A program made the translations under genes and the position numbers. From Hirundichthys speculiger (Eukaryota > Chordata > Actinopteri > Beloniformes > Exocoetidae), in assembly GCA_018398805.1 (NCBI GenBank), contig JAGFBZ010001584.1:1178001-1242000 (forward strand): a stretch of 64,000 nucleotides of DNA, read 5' to 3'. Positions 34,163 through 45,130 of the stretch are shown in pieces. Position 1 is the stretch's first letter, and each line of letters opens with the position of its first letter. Below the pieces are notes generated by a model. It was given only the letters and a program-made list of their open reading frames with translations, ran no database searches and was not told where the DNA came from.

Positions 34163-34285
34163 GGGCCGCCCGGTGGCACAGTGGCTAGGGCAGGTGGCCC
34201 ATATACAAAGGCTACAGTCCTTGACCCAACGGTCGCAGGTTTGACTCCCGGCCCATACGACCCTTTGCTGCACAAATAAAGTAGC
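34163..34285 (+). repeat. tRNA-derived SINE
   Basis: GGGCCGCCCGGTGGCACAGTGG gives an A-box-like region (TGGCACAGTGG), and GGTTTGACTCC at 34238-34248 is a B box about 55 bp downstream, the spacing of a tRNA-like pol III promoter. CCCTTTGCTGCACAAATAAA follows, in the style of teleost SINE tails. An intact acceptor stem cannot be formed, so it is a retroposon and not a functional tRNA. Confidence 0.7.
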
Positions 34286-34293
34286 TTGCAGTT

Positions 34294-34295
<2 letters not shown>

Positions 34296-34327
<32 letters not shown>
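34296..34327. repeat. (AT)n microsatellite after the SINE
   Basis: About 32 bp of AT dinucleotide following the SINE body. Confidence 0.9.
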
Positions 34328-34333
<6 letters not shown>

Positions 34334-34336
34334 TTA

Positions 34337-34590
34337 GATATATTACCATTTAGGTGATGGTTGAATCCTGACGTTGATTCAACGTAAAAATCAATTACAA
34401 TGTGCCTGCAGATTACCATTTAGATGATGGTTGAATCAACGTTGATATAGTGTCAGTGAATGGTTGAAACCTCAACGTTGAAGAAGGGTAGAACTCCTTT
34501 GCGCTTTCTGTACAATTTCAATGCCAAGTTTCAACGTAGAATCAATATCACTGCTGACACTCTTTCAACACTGATTCAACCATATTTTGC
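34337..34590. repeat. clustered dyad repeats with CAACGTTG core
   Basis: At least five variants of GGTTGAATCAACGTTGAT occur in both orientations within 250 bp, for example at about 34365-34385, 34430-34446, 34462-34482 and 34527-34545. Two direct repeats of ATTACCATTTAG-TGATGGTTGAATC (34341 and 34415) are also visible. The palindromic unit resembles the CAACGTTGAA repeats dispersed in fish genomes. Whether this is a minisatellite or part of a transposon is unclear. Confidence 0.55.
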
Positions 34591-35330
34591 TATCTGGGAA
34601 TTTTATTTGTATAGCATCTGTTACAATCAGTGCGTTTATTTAATTCCGAATTAAATAATTCCGCGGTCATGTATACACTCATTCCTGTTTAAATTAATTC
34701 CCGTCTTTCTGCACATGCTCGTTCTCTTGCCCGTCTGTCGCGATGACGCTTATATTCCGCGCTGGGCTTGTTTTCAAAACAAAGTTTTAAAATGGCAGCA
34801 CGCAGTAAACGGTGTTCAAGAGCAGAGCAGGTTAAATGAAGGAGGTTTCGCAGATAGAGACGCCACCCAGGTCAAAAATAAGTGGAATGTTGTTGCTAAC
34901 CGAGTTGTTGCTAAGTTTGTTTTTTCTTCCGGTAAATGTAAAGACGTCCGCCCCCCTCTATCCAATCAGAACCCTTCCCAACCCCCAGACCTAAAGCGAA
35001 ACTGGATAAAGCCGAACAAACGTGTTTTCCATGTAAACCTCAATTCGGAATTACTATTTCCATGTAAACTCAAAGGAAAATAGTTTAATTTGGAATTATT
35101 TAATTCCGAATTATTAATTCCGAATTAAAAAACATCATGTAACCGCAGCCAATGTCAATTGTCTCTAGGCACTTTACAGAGACCCAGAGCATGACCCCCG
35201 AGCAAATATCATTAACTAAAATTATAATATTAAATCCAATCAATGATAATGGCAAAAACCGGCTAGGAGGAGCAATCACTTGAAGCGAGAATGCTAATCT
35301 CAACTAGCAGGGGCTTTGTCAGACTGGGTT
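34587..35330 (+). repeat. dispersed teleost repeat interrupted by a Harbinger-like insertion
   Basis: Left piece GGGAATTTTATTTGTATAGC (34597-34616) and right piece CTAGGCACTTTACAGAGACC, then CAGAGC-TGACCCCCGAGCAA (35165-35205), match the order of a common teleost repeat. That repeat has ATTTTATTTGTATAGCAC before a GCACTTTACAGA block. The 521-bp Harbinger-like element (34628-35148) splits the two halves. A related but different copy lies at 42409-42485. Confidence 0.5.
34628..35148 (+). mobile_element. Harbinger/ISL2EU-like element, short copy
   Basis: Left end CAGTGCGTTTA and right end (reverse complement) GGCTGCGGTTACATG. Both ends contain AATTCCGAATTA / AATTCGGAATT palindromes. A second, longer copy at 62196-62955 aligns through CCGCGGTCATGTATACACT, a TTCTTCCGGTA block and a CATGTAAAC block. 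Near 34792 an ATG opens a short basic peptide (M-A-A-R-S-K-R), the same start seen in the longer copy's Myb/SANT-like relic, but here it stops soon after. The 122-codon frame at 34715-35083 is therefore transposon sequence, not a gene. Confidence 0.65.
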
Positions 35331-35512
35331 ATCGGATGCACAGAGAAGAGAATGTATTTACCAAGTTAACAAACACAAGAGTTGATGTCAAACTAATCGG
35401 ATTCCCAAAATGTTGGAATATTGCTTTAAACTTCTGAACTTGCAAGAGCTGACTGTGTGTTGACTTCGTCTCTTCTCGTAGAGTTGTCAGTTTTCTGATA
35501 AAACCATTAGTT
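35331..35512. other. spacer, unassigned
   Basis: Short sequence between two mobile elements. Nothing is recognised. Confidence 0.35.
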
Positions 35513-36037
35513 GAGTTTCCACTGGTAGGGTTTGGTATAGTTTTACAGGGTCTAAACCATTGATGTATGTCTCCATGACCAGGAACAGCTCCATTTTAAA
35601 ATATTCCAGAACCTCTATGAGGCCAAACCTGTTGTAGGACAGATACTCTGGACAGCCATGAAAACCTTCTGGATGGGGAAGGGAGGTGTTGACTTGGTGC
35701 TGACTGGATATGCTTCGGCCACCTCATAGTACCTTCATGTAGAAGTCATCTCTTCTTATTGAACGTCACCATTATGTAATAATACAAACAACAAAAGGTA
35801 ATTTTAGTTTGTTTTTTTTCTTTTATATCATCAACTTTCCTATCTTTCTCTTACTTTATTTATCGGTGGTTGATCAACAGTGAAAGTGGTACACTACTGC
35901 CACCAGGTGGTAAGGAATGGTAGTTTATGTGCGACCGGTTCTGTCACGTAAGTGAAGACACAAGGATGAGGAGGAGGTTGGCCCTGTTACAATTCCAGCC
36001 TCCTGGTTTTACCCCAGATCCCCGCTAATGGAAACTT
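35513..36037. mobile_element. non-autonomous TIR element, about 525 bp
   Basis: Ends begin AGTTTCCACTGGTAGGGTTTGG and, in reverse complement at the right, AGTTTCCATTAGCGGGGATCTGG, giving imperfect inverted termini of about 40 bp. No transposase frame. Part of the same family is at 13683-13825. Target duplication is not clear, so the superfamily stays open (hAT-like is one possibility). Confidence 0.6.
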
Positions 36038-38145
36038 GCCTATTGTTTTCTGAATCCGTTCTCTCCCCAGACATTTGTTTCACTTTTTCAGTGTCTTTCT
36101 GGGTTTACTGAAATATCTCTGACCTGAAGGTGATGAATATGTTTCCCACTGAGACAACCAACCAAAGTTTCTAAAAATGTCTCTTTGTGTCTGAATCCTG
36201 TTCAAAGTCTGTGACGTCTGCAACCTCTAAAGAATATTGCCCTGTCATTGTCTGAGGCTAGTGGAACCATTTGTATTTTTAGCAGAGACACTCAAAGTTT
36301 CACACACACACACACTCACGTATGTGCACGCACACACACACTGTACAAATGCATCCTAGTCCCTGTCTTTATGAGGATTCTTCAGTTGGAGCGTTCATTA
36401 AGTATTCACTGAACTCCAACACAGAGCACCTCAACTATAGTTTGCTCAATAACTGAAATATTTGGCAGATTCTTGTGCACCAAAACAGTTGTCAACAAGT
36501 TTGTCATAGAGGTTTTTTTCTTTTTTTGTTGTTTTTTATGGTTTTTAAGGTGTGAATATTTACTGCTTTTTTATGTTGTTCTGTGCATTGAGTTGATTTT
36601 TTAAAAAAGCAGATAGAACAACGTGTTTGTACTCATTTAACTTTTCAAAAACCCTAGATGACAGACATCTATTATGGTTTCTTATGTATATTGAGAAAAA
36701 CTGTGAAGTACTAGTAGAAAACATAAAACCTCCACCCCCATTCAATATAAAGTGAAAATCAGGATAAATGTAGTTTTCTTGGTCTGTGAGCTTTTTCTTT
36801 TTTGTCTTTTGCAGTTTGGATTGTGTAATTTTGAGTTTGCTCTGTTGTTGTCTTCGTTTTTACCCTGGATATCCTCAGTTTCCCTCTTGTCTCCAGATTG
36901 CCATGTTACCACCTGTTCTTTGTTTCTCATCACACACCTGCATCCACTCACCCAATCACTGCCCTCCTATACGCTCACCTCTTTGTTCTCACTGCTCCTT
37001 ATTGGATCCTTTGTTTGTGTTCAGTCACCCAGCATCCATAGCCTACACTGGTTTCACCTTTCAGTTTAGACTTTTGGATTTTATATCAACATTTTTTTCT
37101 TTTTTTTTAATAGTCCCATTGTACTTTTTTGTGGTTAACGATGACTTCTCTACATGAGAACATATATTTAGGTGTCTCGAGGGACTACCCAGTCAAATAC
37201 TCTAATCTAAGATGATCACTTTTGTTTGAGGCCGCATGGCTCTGAAAATGAGGAATTCACAGAGCTGTTCAGATTTATATAGTTCTGTGACATCACAGAC
37301 CCAGATCAGAGCAGTATGATCCAGTGTCTCCTCAGCCTCTGTTTATGCGAGACTTGCTGTACTTTGGCCATACAGAAACTGATTTAATTTGCTGGAAATG
37401 TCATTTTATTGTCAATAACTAATAAGTAATTATTAATGTAATTAACAGAGAACAGTCCTGGGAACTGTCCTAAGTGATATTGAAGAGGCAATCTTATATT
37501 TTTTTTAGCTTTTCGGCCAACCTGCAGTCACACTTCTTGTTTGAAGCCATGCAGTTATGTGAAAAAAAAAAAAACTGTGGACCAAGCTTAGCTGCTATTT
37601 GGTAGATCTTGTTAAAGACAGACTGGACGTGCCACTGCCACCGCCGACAGCTCATTTAATGTAGGACAGAGTATGAAGGTTTTTGAAGACTTGATTTGCA
37701 AGTTTGGTGTCTGACATAGTTTTTCCTTTTGTTCATTACATTCAGTGGACCTCACGCTCACAAAACGGATTAATTATCATAAATCCCACCCAGGGGCAAT
37801 CATATATGGAAGTGTAAATGTGACTTCCGAAGCTTTGGTTCAAGTCGAATCCAGCCAGGGAGGCAGCACTAGCAAGTGCTCCACTTTTGAAACACTCCCT
37901 GTCAGATTGGAGGGAGGAAAAAAAAAAAAAACACCACAGCTCTTCTGTTCCCCATGCAACCAGGAGTTAATGCAGATATTTAAGCTGTGTTTTCTGTTCA
38001 ACAAAGCATTCAAGCAGTACCAGGACCACATTTCTTGACATCAGCAAAACTTTCTCCTGCAGAAGACTGCATTGTCTCTATTATTATCTGAAACACCTCT
38101 ATGGAAATCCAGCACAGCCTCATGACACCAGTGGTGATCTCTTTA
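36038..38145. other. non-coding stretch, unassigned
   Basis: Contains a CA-rich array near 36300-36342 and pyrimidine-rich sequence at 36780-37160. No exon or named repeat is supported. Confidence 0.35.
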
Positions 38146-38174
38146 ACCCATGCAGCCTGAGTTGCTGCATGGGT
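38146..38174. repeat. perfect 11-bp hairpin, 7-nt loop
   Basis: ACCCATGCAGC (38146-38156), loop CTGAGTT, then GCTGCATGGGT (38164-38174). The stem is perfect and GC-rich. No precursor-like longer pairing is evident outside the core, so a microRNA is not supported. Confidence 0.65.
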
Positions 38175-39165
38175 GGCTGTCAGCATATCAAGTCCATTTA
38201 TTCAAACCCATTCACACTTTAAGAAACACAATCTGAAGCTTAAAAATGCAAAATGCTCATCTATTAAGATAAACATGAAGTATTTAAAATGTATTCTCAT
38301 GCCTAAAACACATGGTTTAAAAGTATGACCATAGTATGAGAACAACAGCACATATCAGGCATTAACATTATAAAGTCCAAGAATATCAGCAATATTTTCA
38401 AGGGCGCTCCTGGTTACACAAGTTCTACACATGGTTTGAGGCAGGAACAGATTTTGTTTGTACCGACTAACAGATCAGAACTACTAATATTTTCCTGACT
38501 GACAAAACATCCACAAATGCGCACACAAAGCAAATTTTGCTTTGCCCGCAGTTTACTAACAAATCCATTGTGCTCACATTTCATGAATGAGGCCCAGAGA
38601 TTCTTTCCGCAATTCAGAAGTCACAGGTTCTACGGGGCCCGACTGAACCTCCGACGCAGGCAGCACAAAGCTATGCAACCAGTACTCAGCTGCTCTGAAC
38701 AGAGTCGTAAAGACATAATTGAAAAGGATGCCACATCTGTTGTATTTTGACTAAAGAATGGCAAAGATATTTACTGTCTAATCACTGTGTGTGTGTGAAA
38801 CTGCCTCATCTTGTTCAAAAAAAAAAAAAAAGTGTGTTTGTCTCCTTTAAATCTTGGAACCTGCCTTTGTTCAACTGGGACCTCCAACCATCCAGCTGTA
38901 ACATTTATACATAGTATCCACAACAACAGTTTAAAACATGACTCCTACTGTTTCTCACAAATGCATTCAAGTCTAATAAATAGGTGAGCAAGTTCTTCAG
39001 GCCCATTAATGCAGCCGAAATGACATCCTGAGTGCTACTTTGTGCGTTTGACTCTAGTGTTTTAAAACACGGCACCACTCCCAGTGGTGTATGTGCAATG
39101 GGAAAGGTCGCTGTTAAGAGGTACTAATACTATAACCATTATTATACTTCATTAAAACCAAAGGT
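38175..39165. other. non-coding stretch, unassigned
   Basis: No gene recognised. A-run at 38818-38831. Confidence 0.35.
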
Positions 39166-39169
39166 CAAA

Positions 39170-39440
39170 CTGGAGATGTAGTTTCATCCACTCACAGAGA
39201 CAGAATCGCCGTACCATCAGCCGCAAGGAGGTTAACAAAGACAGGAAGATAAAATAATACATTCATCACATTCTGAGAGGCCGGGGGCCAAGTTCATGTC
39301 AAATCCATAACAAGCAAAGTATCCTCGGCCGAGCTCATTTCCCCGCACGCACGTCACTCTCTGCTGGAAATCTACGTAGAGGATGTATTGATCTTACTGG
39401 CGCTTCCTTTCTCACAAGCTCACAAACAGAGCCGCCATAT
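39170..39440. promoter_or_regulatory. possible conserved non-coding island
   Basis: Repeat-free block with higher GC and CpG than its surroundings (for example GAATCGCCGTACC and CCTCGGCCGAGC). It ends at a poly-C tract. Regulatory function is conjecture. Confidence 0.2.
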
Positions 39441-39463
39441 CACAGGCAGCGCCTGCAAAACAA

Positions 39464-39495
39464 CCCCCCCCACCCCCACCCCCCCCCCCCCCCCC
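39464..39495. repeat. poly-C tract with A interruptions
   Basis: Homopolymer C runs. An assembly-fragile, potentially length-variable site. Confidence 0.9.
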
Positions 39496-39552
39496 AGCCC
39501 CATAAAACAAAATAATAAACCTGCTGCTTGCCAAAACAATCCAAGTACCTTT

Positions 39553-39574
39553 TGTGTGTGTGTGTGTGTGTGTG
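39553..39574. repeat. (TG)n microsatellite
   Basis: Eleven TG units. Confidence 0.9.
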
Positions 39575-39799
39575 GCTTGAACTAATGTACTGTTATTTGC
39601 TTCCTCTCACTTGAGTGGATTAAAATAGCTTGTTTTTATATACACAGTACATTAGAGGTGAAATTAGAATAACATGACGTGACTTTTTACACACTCTTTG
39701 TATATTGTTATATTTAGCTGATCTCTTTATGCAGGGAAGGCTAGGCTTAAATGCATTTCTGTTTTTTTTTTCCCTAAATTAAATATGATTAAAAAAAAA

Positions 39800-39802
39800 A
39801 TA

Positions 39803-39841
<39 letters not shown>

Positions 39842-39847
39842 ATATAT

Positions 39848-39882
<35 letters not shown>

Positions 39883-39901
39883 CATATTATATATATATAT
39901 A
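39800..39901. repeat. (TA)n microsatellite, interrupted
   Basis: About 100 bp of TA dinucleotides with a few interruptions (TC, AA, AC). Confidence 0.95.
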
Positions 39902-41608
39902 AAGATCAGAATCTCAGAAAAATACCATTAAGAACCAGGTATCGATGGATTTTTTTTTTCTTCACCCCTGTCTGGATTGGTCACTTAGCTAAAAATAAAA
40001 TAAAAGAGCAAATTTATTCTACACAATTTAAATGATTTTAAAAGTACAGTTCCAGTGCAAAGTTTGCTGTATAACATTATATCACTTGTGTATAGGGATG
40101 TGATCTATTATACAGGTTTTTTAAAAATCATTTTCTTGATCAGGCCTGCAGCTGATTATTTTATCTTTTTCAGATATAGCAAATCAAAGACCTAAATTCT
40201 ATTTCTGAAGCTAGAAGAAGAATCCAGAACATTGTAAAACGTCTGGTTTCTTTCCAGCAATCATCATTTCCTGTATTTATCCTAATCAATCAGTCACACT
40301 GCATCTGATGACTGTTATTGTCTTTAAGCAGGAAAGCTGCCTGTTGTTTACAGCTCTTGATTATTACCTTGTCTGTCCAGCTTCCAGCTACAAGCACTGA
40401 TCTGTAGATAACTGGAAGTGAAACTAATTTACTTTGGATGAAAATGAGTGCCGTAACTCATTTTATCAACTTCAAATTCCAAAACTCTGATGTTTGAGAG
40501 CACTCAACTTGATGTAATGATGTAATAGTGAAAGTTCAACAACTGACTGTAAATATTGTTTCATCACATAATGTCGGTCAGTGTCATTATCATGATAAAA
40601 AAAAAAAAAAAAGAACAATGGCATAAGTGTTCCTTAATTCCCCAACACTGAAATGTTGGTATAAAATACATTTGATTAGAAAATCTGACTCCTAGTGGAT
40701 ATAAGGAGTCACTGCATACAGGGTACTCTGATGCCTTTTATTTACTTGCAGGACACGTTTGCTCTTCTTTTACGTTGTATCATAAAAGGTTGACCTTGAA
40801 ACACTTCGCTCCATTGCATATTTTAACATTTTTTTAAATATTGTGCTTTATCCTGGGATTAAGGATGTTATATTGTTTAGAATTAGCAGTATCCCTCCTG
40901 CTGCAGCAAACAAAATGCTGCTGAAACATAAAATACAACTGATGATAATCCAGCTATGGTAAACAGCAGGTAATTTGATCGAACAAAAGGTAAATGTGTA
41001 AGAATACAGTAAACATCTGTAATAATGAAGTTTTTACTTTTTGATACGTTCAACGTTTAACTCTGTAATGGACACTGTACATATCTGATTTCAAGGAAAA
41101 AGCCTGAAATCTATAAGCTCATTTGATTACTATCGCAGAAAACCCCTGAAACACAACTCCAGGAGCAGCAGAGAGGGATTGAGGGAGATTTAAAGGGTGA
41201 GTGAAATAGTGTGCTGACTCTGACTTTTTGCCCTCTTTCTGAACAGCACCTCAGGACACCTGACTGCTGTGCTTGCTGATGCCTTTTTAACATTTCTGGA
41301 AGAAAAAAATAAATACCTTGTAGCCCAGGTGTTGGGTGAAATTAATGTCTCCTGCGTGCTTTCAGAATGCCAAAAGTACAAGAGAAGGCATTCAGAAATT
41401 CAAGAATCCGTCTTTATCTGCATTGTCTGAACAGGAAAAGTATATAGTATTTTCTGCAGACGCAAGTGCTTTTGTTCGCCAGCAGTATATTTTTGAAATT
41501 TTAACTGCAGACGGGTTCGGCTCTGGTTCAACTATTCCACCTTTTCTCAGCGAACATGTCCAAATGCATTCAGGTGGCTGAGCCGTCTCTGGTAGAGACT
41601 CGGGGCAG

Positions 41609-41609
<1 letters not shown>
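39902..41609. other. non-coding stretch, unassigned
   Basis: No supported gene. A faint match to an AGGCCTGCAGCTGATTATTTT-type repeat end near 40142-40165 is too weak to call. Confidence 0.35.

Positions 41610-41645
<36 letters not shown>
41610..41645. repeat. (GT)n microsatellite
   Basis: About 18 GT units. Confidence 0.95.
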
Positions 41646-41646
<1 letters not shown>

Positions 41647-42408
41647 CCTTCGTTCTACCCACCAGCTAATTAGCCTGTCACATGGAGCGAGGGGTGGCCA
41701 GACTGGGGTTCATGTGGGGAGAAGGCCGGAAATTTAGTTCATGGTTGTAAGCCAGGAGACTTAGATACAGTACGACCCTAAAATCTGATTCTGGCTAAAT
41801 CAGGTTCATGGCTAAAGTGCTAAAATACGTCAAACCAGGCAAGTATTAAAGTATTAAAAACCACATAACAGTATGTTGATATTGACCCTGAAGTCCACAA
41901 TATTGTCAACTATTATTTTACTTTTTGTTTTTTTACTTTTTTTTGCATATTTTTTCTTCTTTTTCTCCTGTTTTGAAGTACTTTATTATTGTTAAAGTGT
42001 ATTTTAGATATTTATTAATTGTAACTTTACAGGAATTATTTTTTTTTCTTAATATCAAACCCAAATTATGTAGTTTTTTTTTCTGCAACAGGTATTAGAT
42101 GTAATTCCACTACTTACATTCATCTATAGTGAAAATTTTTGGATTGAAAGAGTCAAAATATTCTCTTTTATAAAACCACAGAGATTTAAATAATTTCAGC
42201 ACCCAGTTTTTGAGCACAATATTTTATAATAATTTTCAAAATATTACAATTTTAAAAGATCTAGCTAACTTATATATTCAAATACATTCAAATATAATCA
42301 ATTTAAAATGTGAGAAGTAGCATTCTAACCAACTTTTGGTTCTTAGAAGTTATACATAGCAACTTACAAGTAAGGAATGACATTAAAGCTTCAGTGCAGT
42401 TAAAAGAA
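41646..42408. other. non-coding stretch, unassigned
   Basis: AT-rich sequence without recognised gene or repeat. Confidence 0.35.
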
Positions 42409-42485
42409 AAGGCAAGGCAGTTTTATTTGCAGAGCACAATTCGTACTCAAGGCAATTCAAAGTGCTTTACAGATACATCAAATCA
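42409..42485. repeat. dispersed teleost repeat fragment
   Basis: AAGGCAAGGCAGTTTTATTT, then GAGCACAATTC and CAAGGCAATTCAAAGTGC-TTTACAG, matches a very common teleost repeat motif (ATTTTATTTATATAGCACAATTC, CAATTCAAAGTGCTTTACA). I believe these belong to LINE-related 3' sequences, but that classification is not certain. Confidence 0.55.
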
Positions 42486-42675
42486 CAAGAAGGAAAATGG
42501 AGTCATTCCATAAATCATAAAAGCATAAAGATAATATTAATGAATAAATTAAAAATGACAAGCGCAGATAAAAGAAACCCTGGGATAAGCAGTAAAATAT
42601 GTAAAGCAACAAATTGTGGGGGCGTGGTCTTTTGATTGACAGCTGTGACTGGCATAGCCAATGACTAGCTGTGTT

Positions 42676-43140
42676 CCAGCCAGCCAGCTAGGTGTACAAT
42701 AATTATCGTATTTGTACTATAATTTGGCCCTCTGTACAATCAATAATCCAAAAATGTACGATAATTTGACTATTTCAAATTATTGCCGGCCGCAACTGTC
42801 TGCCGGAGAGTTTTGGGGTTTTTTTTTTTTTGTTTTTTGTTTTTTTTTTTTTTTTTTTTACCTTGAAGGCATCTGTTCCCATGTGACATGTTTCCAGCCA
42901 ATCGTGCCTTGCTGAGCGGGAGATAAGAATGTTTGTTTTAGAAGAACTAGCATGATAGACTGAATGGGCTGAATGGTCAGCTTCGCCCACTATTTAACAC
43001 TAGAGTGATTAAATTTGACTATAGCACATTATTGGGCTTGTTATTTTCTTTATGACAGATGTACGATAATTTCCCTCTAATATGATAATTTTGAGTCTCT
43101 GGTACAATAATCCTACATTTCCCACCTGGCAACGCTGCAG
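42676..43140. mobile_element. possible hAT-like element
   Basis: The right end in reverse complement reads CAGCGTTGCCAGGTGGGAAA, a terminus common among hAT-like elements. The region between carries many copies of ATTATCGTA-type motifs near both ends (42700-42775 and 43060-43115), partly in inverted orientation. A long T-rich run sits at 42820-42860. A clean left terminus and target duplication are not visible. Confidence 0.35.
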
Positions 43141-44095
43141 CCAGCTTTCAGGCCTGCTGGTTCCAGACCTTTGCTACATGGTTCCTGCCAGTAAGAGAAA
43201 AGAGGCTTCAAAAGAGTTCTTCCTATGGATGATGACGTGGGGTAAGAGCATGAGCAAGGAATACCTCTGCAAACTGCAGTAGAAATTACAACTTAAACAC
43301 AGCTAGCGACTATGAATCTGGCTTTGAGTCTGAGAGGAGACGGTATGTTCAGTGAAGAGATGAGTCTTTAACAGATTCTTGAGGGTAAAATTGTGGAACC
43401 ACAACTGATCTAGACTGCCTTTTAAACGATCCCCTTTCAAGCAGGACTGGTGCAGATTTGTTGCATGTCGCCATCCTCTTTGAAAGATTCGAAAGTGGAA
43501 AGGGGGCTCAAAGTTGATACCAAATCCTCGTGTTATTTGAAAGTGAAACGCACTGATACGTTGCTATGCCGAGTGTTTTTGGCGGCCGACAGCCCAACCG
43601 CCTTCTGGTAAGTGAGTGGCAGGATGAACAAGAAGCACCGCAACGGCTCACGAGGACATGAATGTCAGTGAGAGAGGAGAAGTGAGGCTTTCTGTTGCTT
43701 CTAATGTCATGAAAAAAAAAGTGAAAATGTTCATACGTTAGCCAAAAGTAGGTACCAACAAATCCCACTCCTGGACTGCCACTGTCGATCAATATTAATA
43801 CAAAAAAAAAAAACACCAAACAGAACTGCTTGATCTCACAAAAAGACCACAAGAGCTGTCAAGAATCAACACTGAGATGAAGATTTTGTTACATTTGAAA
43901 TTTCCACATCTGCTTGAAGGTGGCATAACGCTCAAAAATCTCTAACCAAACAGCGGAGTATCGAATTGCATTGTGGGTATTGCAGGCACCGTGTTTTGAC
44001 AAAGATGAAGAATATTTGGAATAAAAGAGGTGATACCGCCGGTTGTGCTTCTGAGATCCTGATACTCCCGTCCATCCTGAGCCATGCTAGATTGA
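43141..44095. other. non-coding stretch, unassigned
   Basis: No exon or named repeat supported. Confidence 0.35.
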
Positions 44096-44099
44096 TCGA

Positions 44100-44290
44100 G
44101 TGCTCCTCTAAGGATTACAACTTTTAATGATGCTGTTAAAAAGCAAAGCCACTGTAATTTTAGCCCGGTGTTTCTCCGGGCCGCGTTGAGCCCCTCACAG
44201 ATATTCTAAATCACAGAAAGCCGCAGCCTCGAAAGGCTTGTTGCTTAAATGAAAACGGAGTCGTGATTTATTTGCTGTCCTAATGAGCTC
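44100..44290. promoter_or_regulatory. possible conserved non-coding island
   Basis: Repeat-free block with homeodomain-type TAAT/ATTA cores and a small GCCCGG..CCGGGC inverted pair at 44163-44183. No coding frame is supported. Function inferred from composition only. Confidence 0.2.
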
Positions 44291-44368
44291 TAATAAAAAA
44301 AAAAAAAAAAGAAAAGAAGTAGGACCCTTATAGTCTGCATAACTAACACCACTTCCACTACCCCCCCC

Positions 44369-44371
<3 letters not shown>

Positions 44372-44415
<44 letters not shown>
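44372..44415. repeat. (CA)n microsatellite
   Basis: About 22 CA units after a short C/A run. Confidence 0.95.
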
Positions 44416-44417
<2 letters not shown>

Positions 44418-44819
44418 TACTTCACTGCATCTGCTGCAGCAGGATCCATCAACTATCCAGTTACGGCCTTCCTGGCCAGGGTCTTGCATTAGTGGTGTAG
44501 GAGAGCTGTGAACAGGGAGTATCAGATGCTGTAATATGGAAATTCCTGTGTAATGCAGAGGCTGCGGGATTGTGCGATTACTTAATTCATTTAGCTGAGT
44601 AAATGTTACTAGACTGCCAAAGAGAAGAGGGGATGAGGATTTTTTTTTTAAAATGTTTGTGTGCGTCAGGGGGAGTACTTCTATCCTGGAGGAGATGGCA
44701 GCGTGTTTACTTGTGTATGTCCGTGCGATGGCATGCGTGTGCGGTTGTGGGTGAGTGTGCGGTAGACGGGAGTATAAACGGGGCCTCGGTAACAACAACA
44801 GGTCAGGTTTAAGGCTCCA

Positions 44820-45130
44820 GTTTCATCCGTCCAGGGAACAAACCATTAAGGAGGAGAGCAGAGCCCAGCAAGCCCACATGACCTATCCCAGACGCTGATT
44901 TGTGGCTCCTGACACTTTAATTCATTGGAAAACACAAGTCAGGATCCAAGAGTTAAGTAAGTCCATTAACACTGTGCAGAGGTAATGCTTTCCAGCGCGG
45001 TGCCAGCCCTGCCACCCAGTGTGATCAAGCGGGGAGACTCAGTGATTTCACAGTGGGTGAATGTTTCCTGGAAGTTTTACACTGAGGCTGCTGACAACAT
45101 AAATTAAAACGATGGATTTAGATGGCTTTT
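44820..45130. promoter_or_regulatory. possible conserved non-coding island
   Basis: High-complexity, GC-balanced block without repeats, containing CATTAA/TTAATTCATT-type cores. No splice-bounded coding frame. Conjectural. Confidence 0.2.

Noticed and set aside
34163..34285. Possible tRNA gene (A and B boxes)
   Set aside because: The body cannot form a cloverleaf acceptor stem and the tail is SINE-like; it is a retroposon.
34715..35083. 122-codon frame whose C-terminal part matches a 66-codon frame at 62718-62918
   Set aside because: The similarity comes from the shared Harbinger-like element. Both overlap its right half, and no protein family is recognisable.
44358..44798. 146-codon minus-strand frame
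   Set aside because: It contains a translated CA microsatellite and no recognisable domain.
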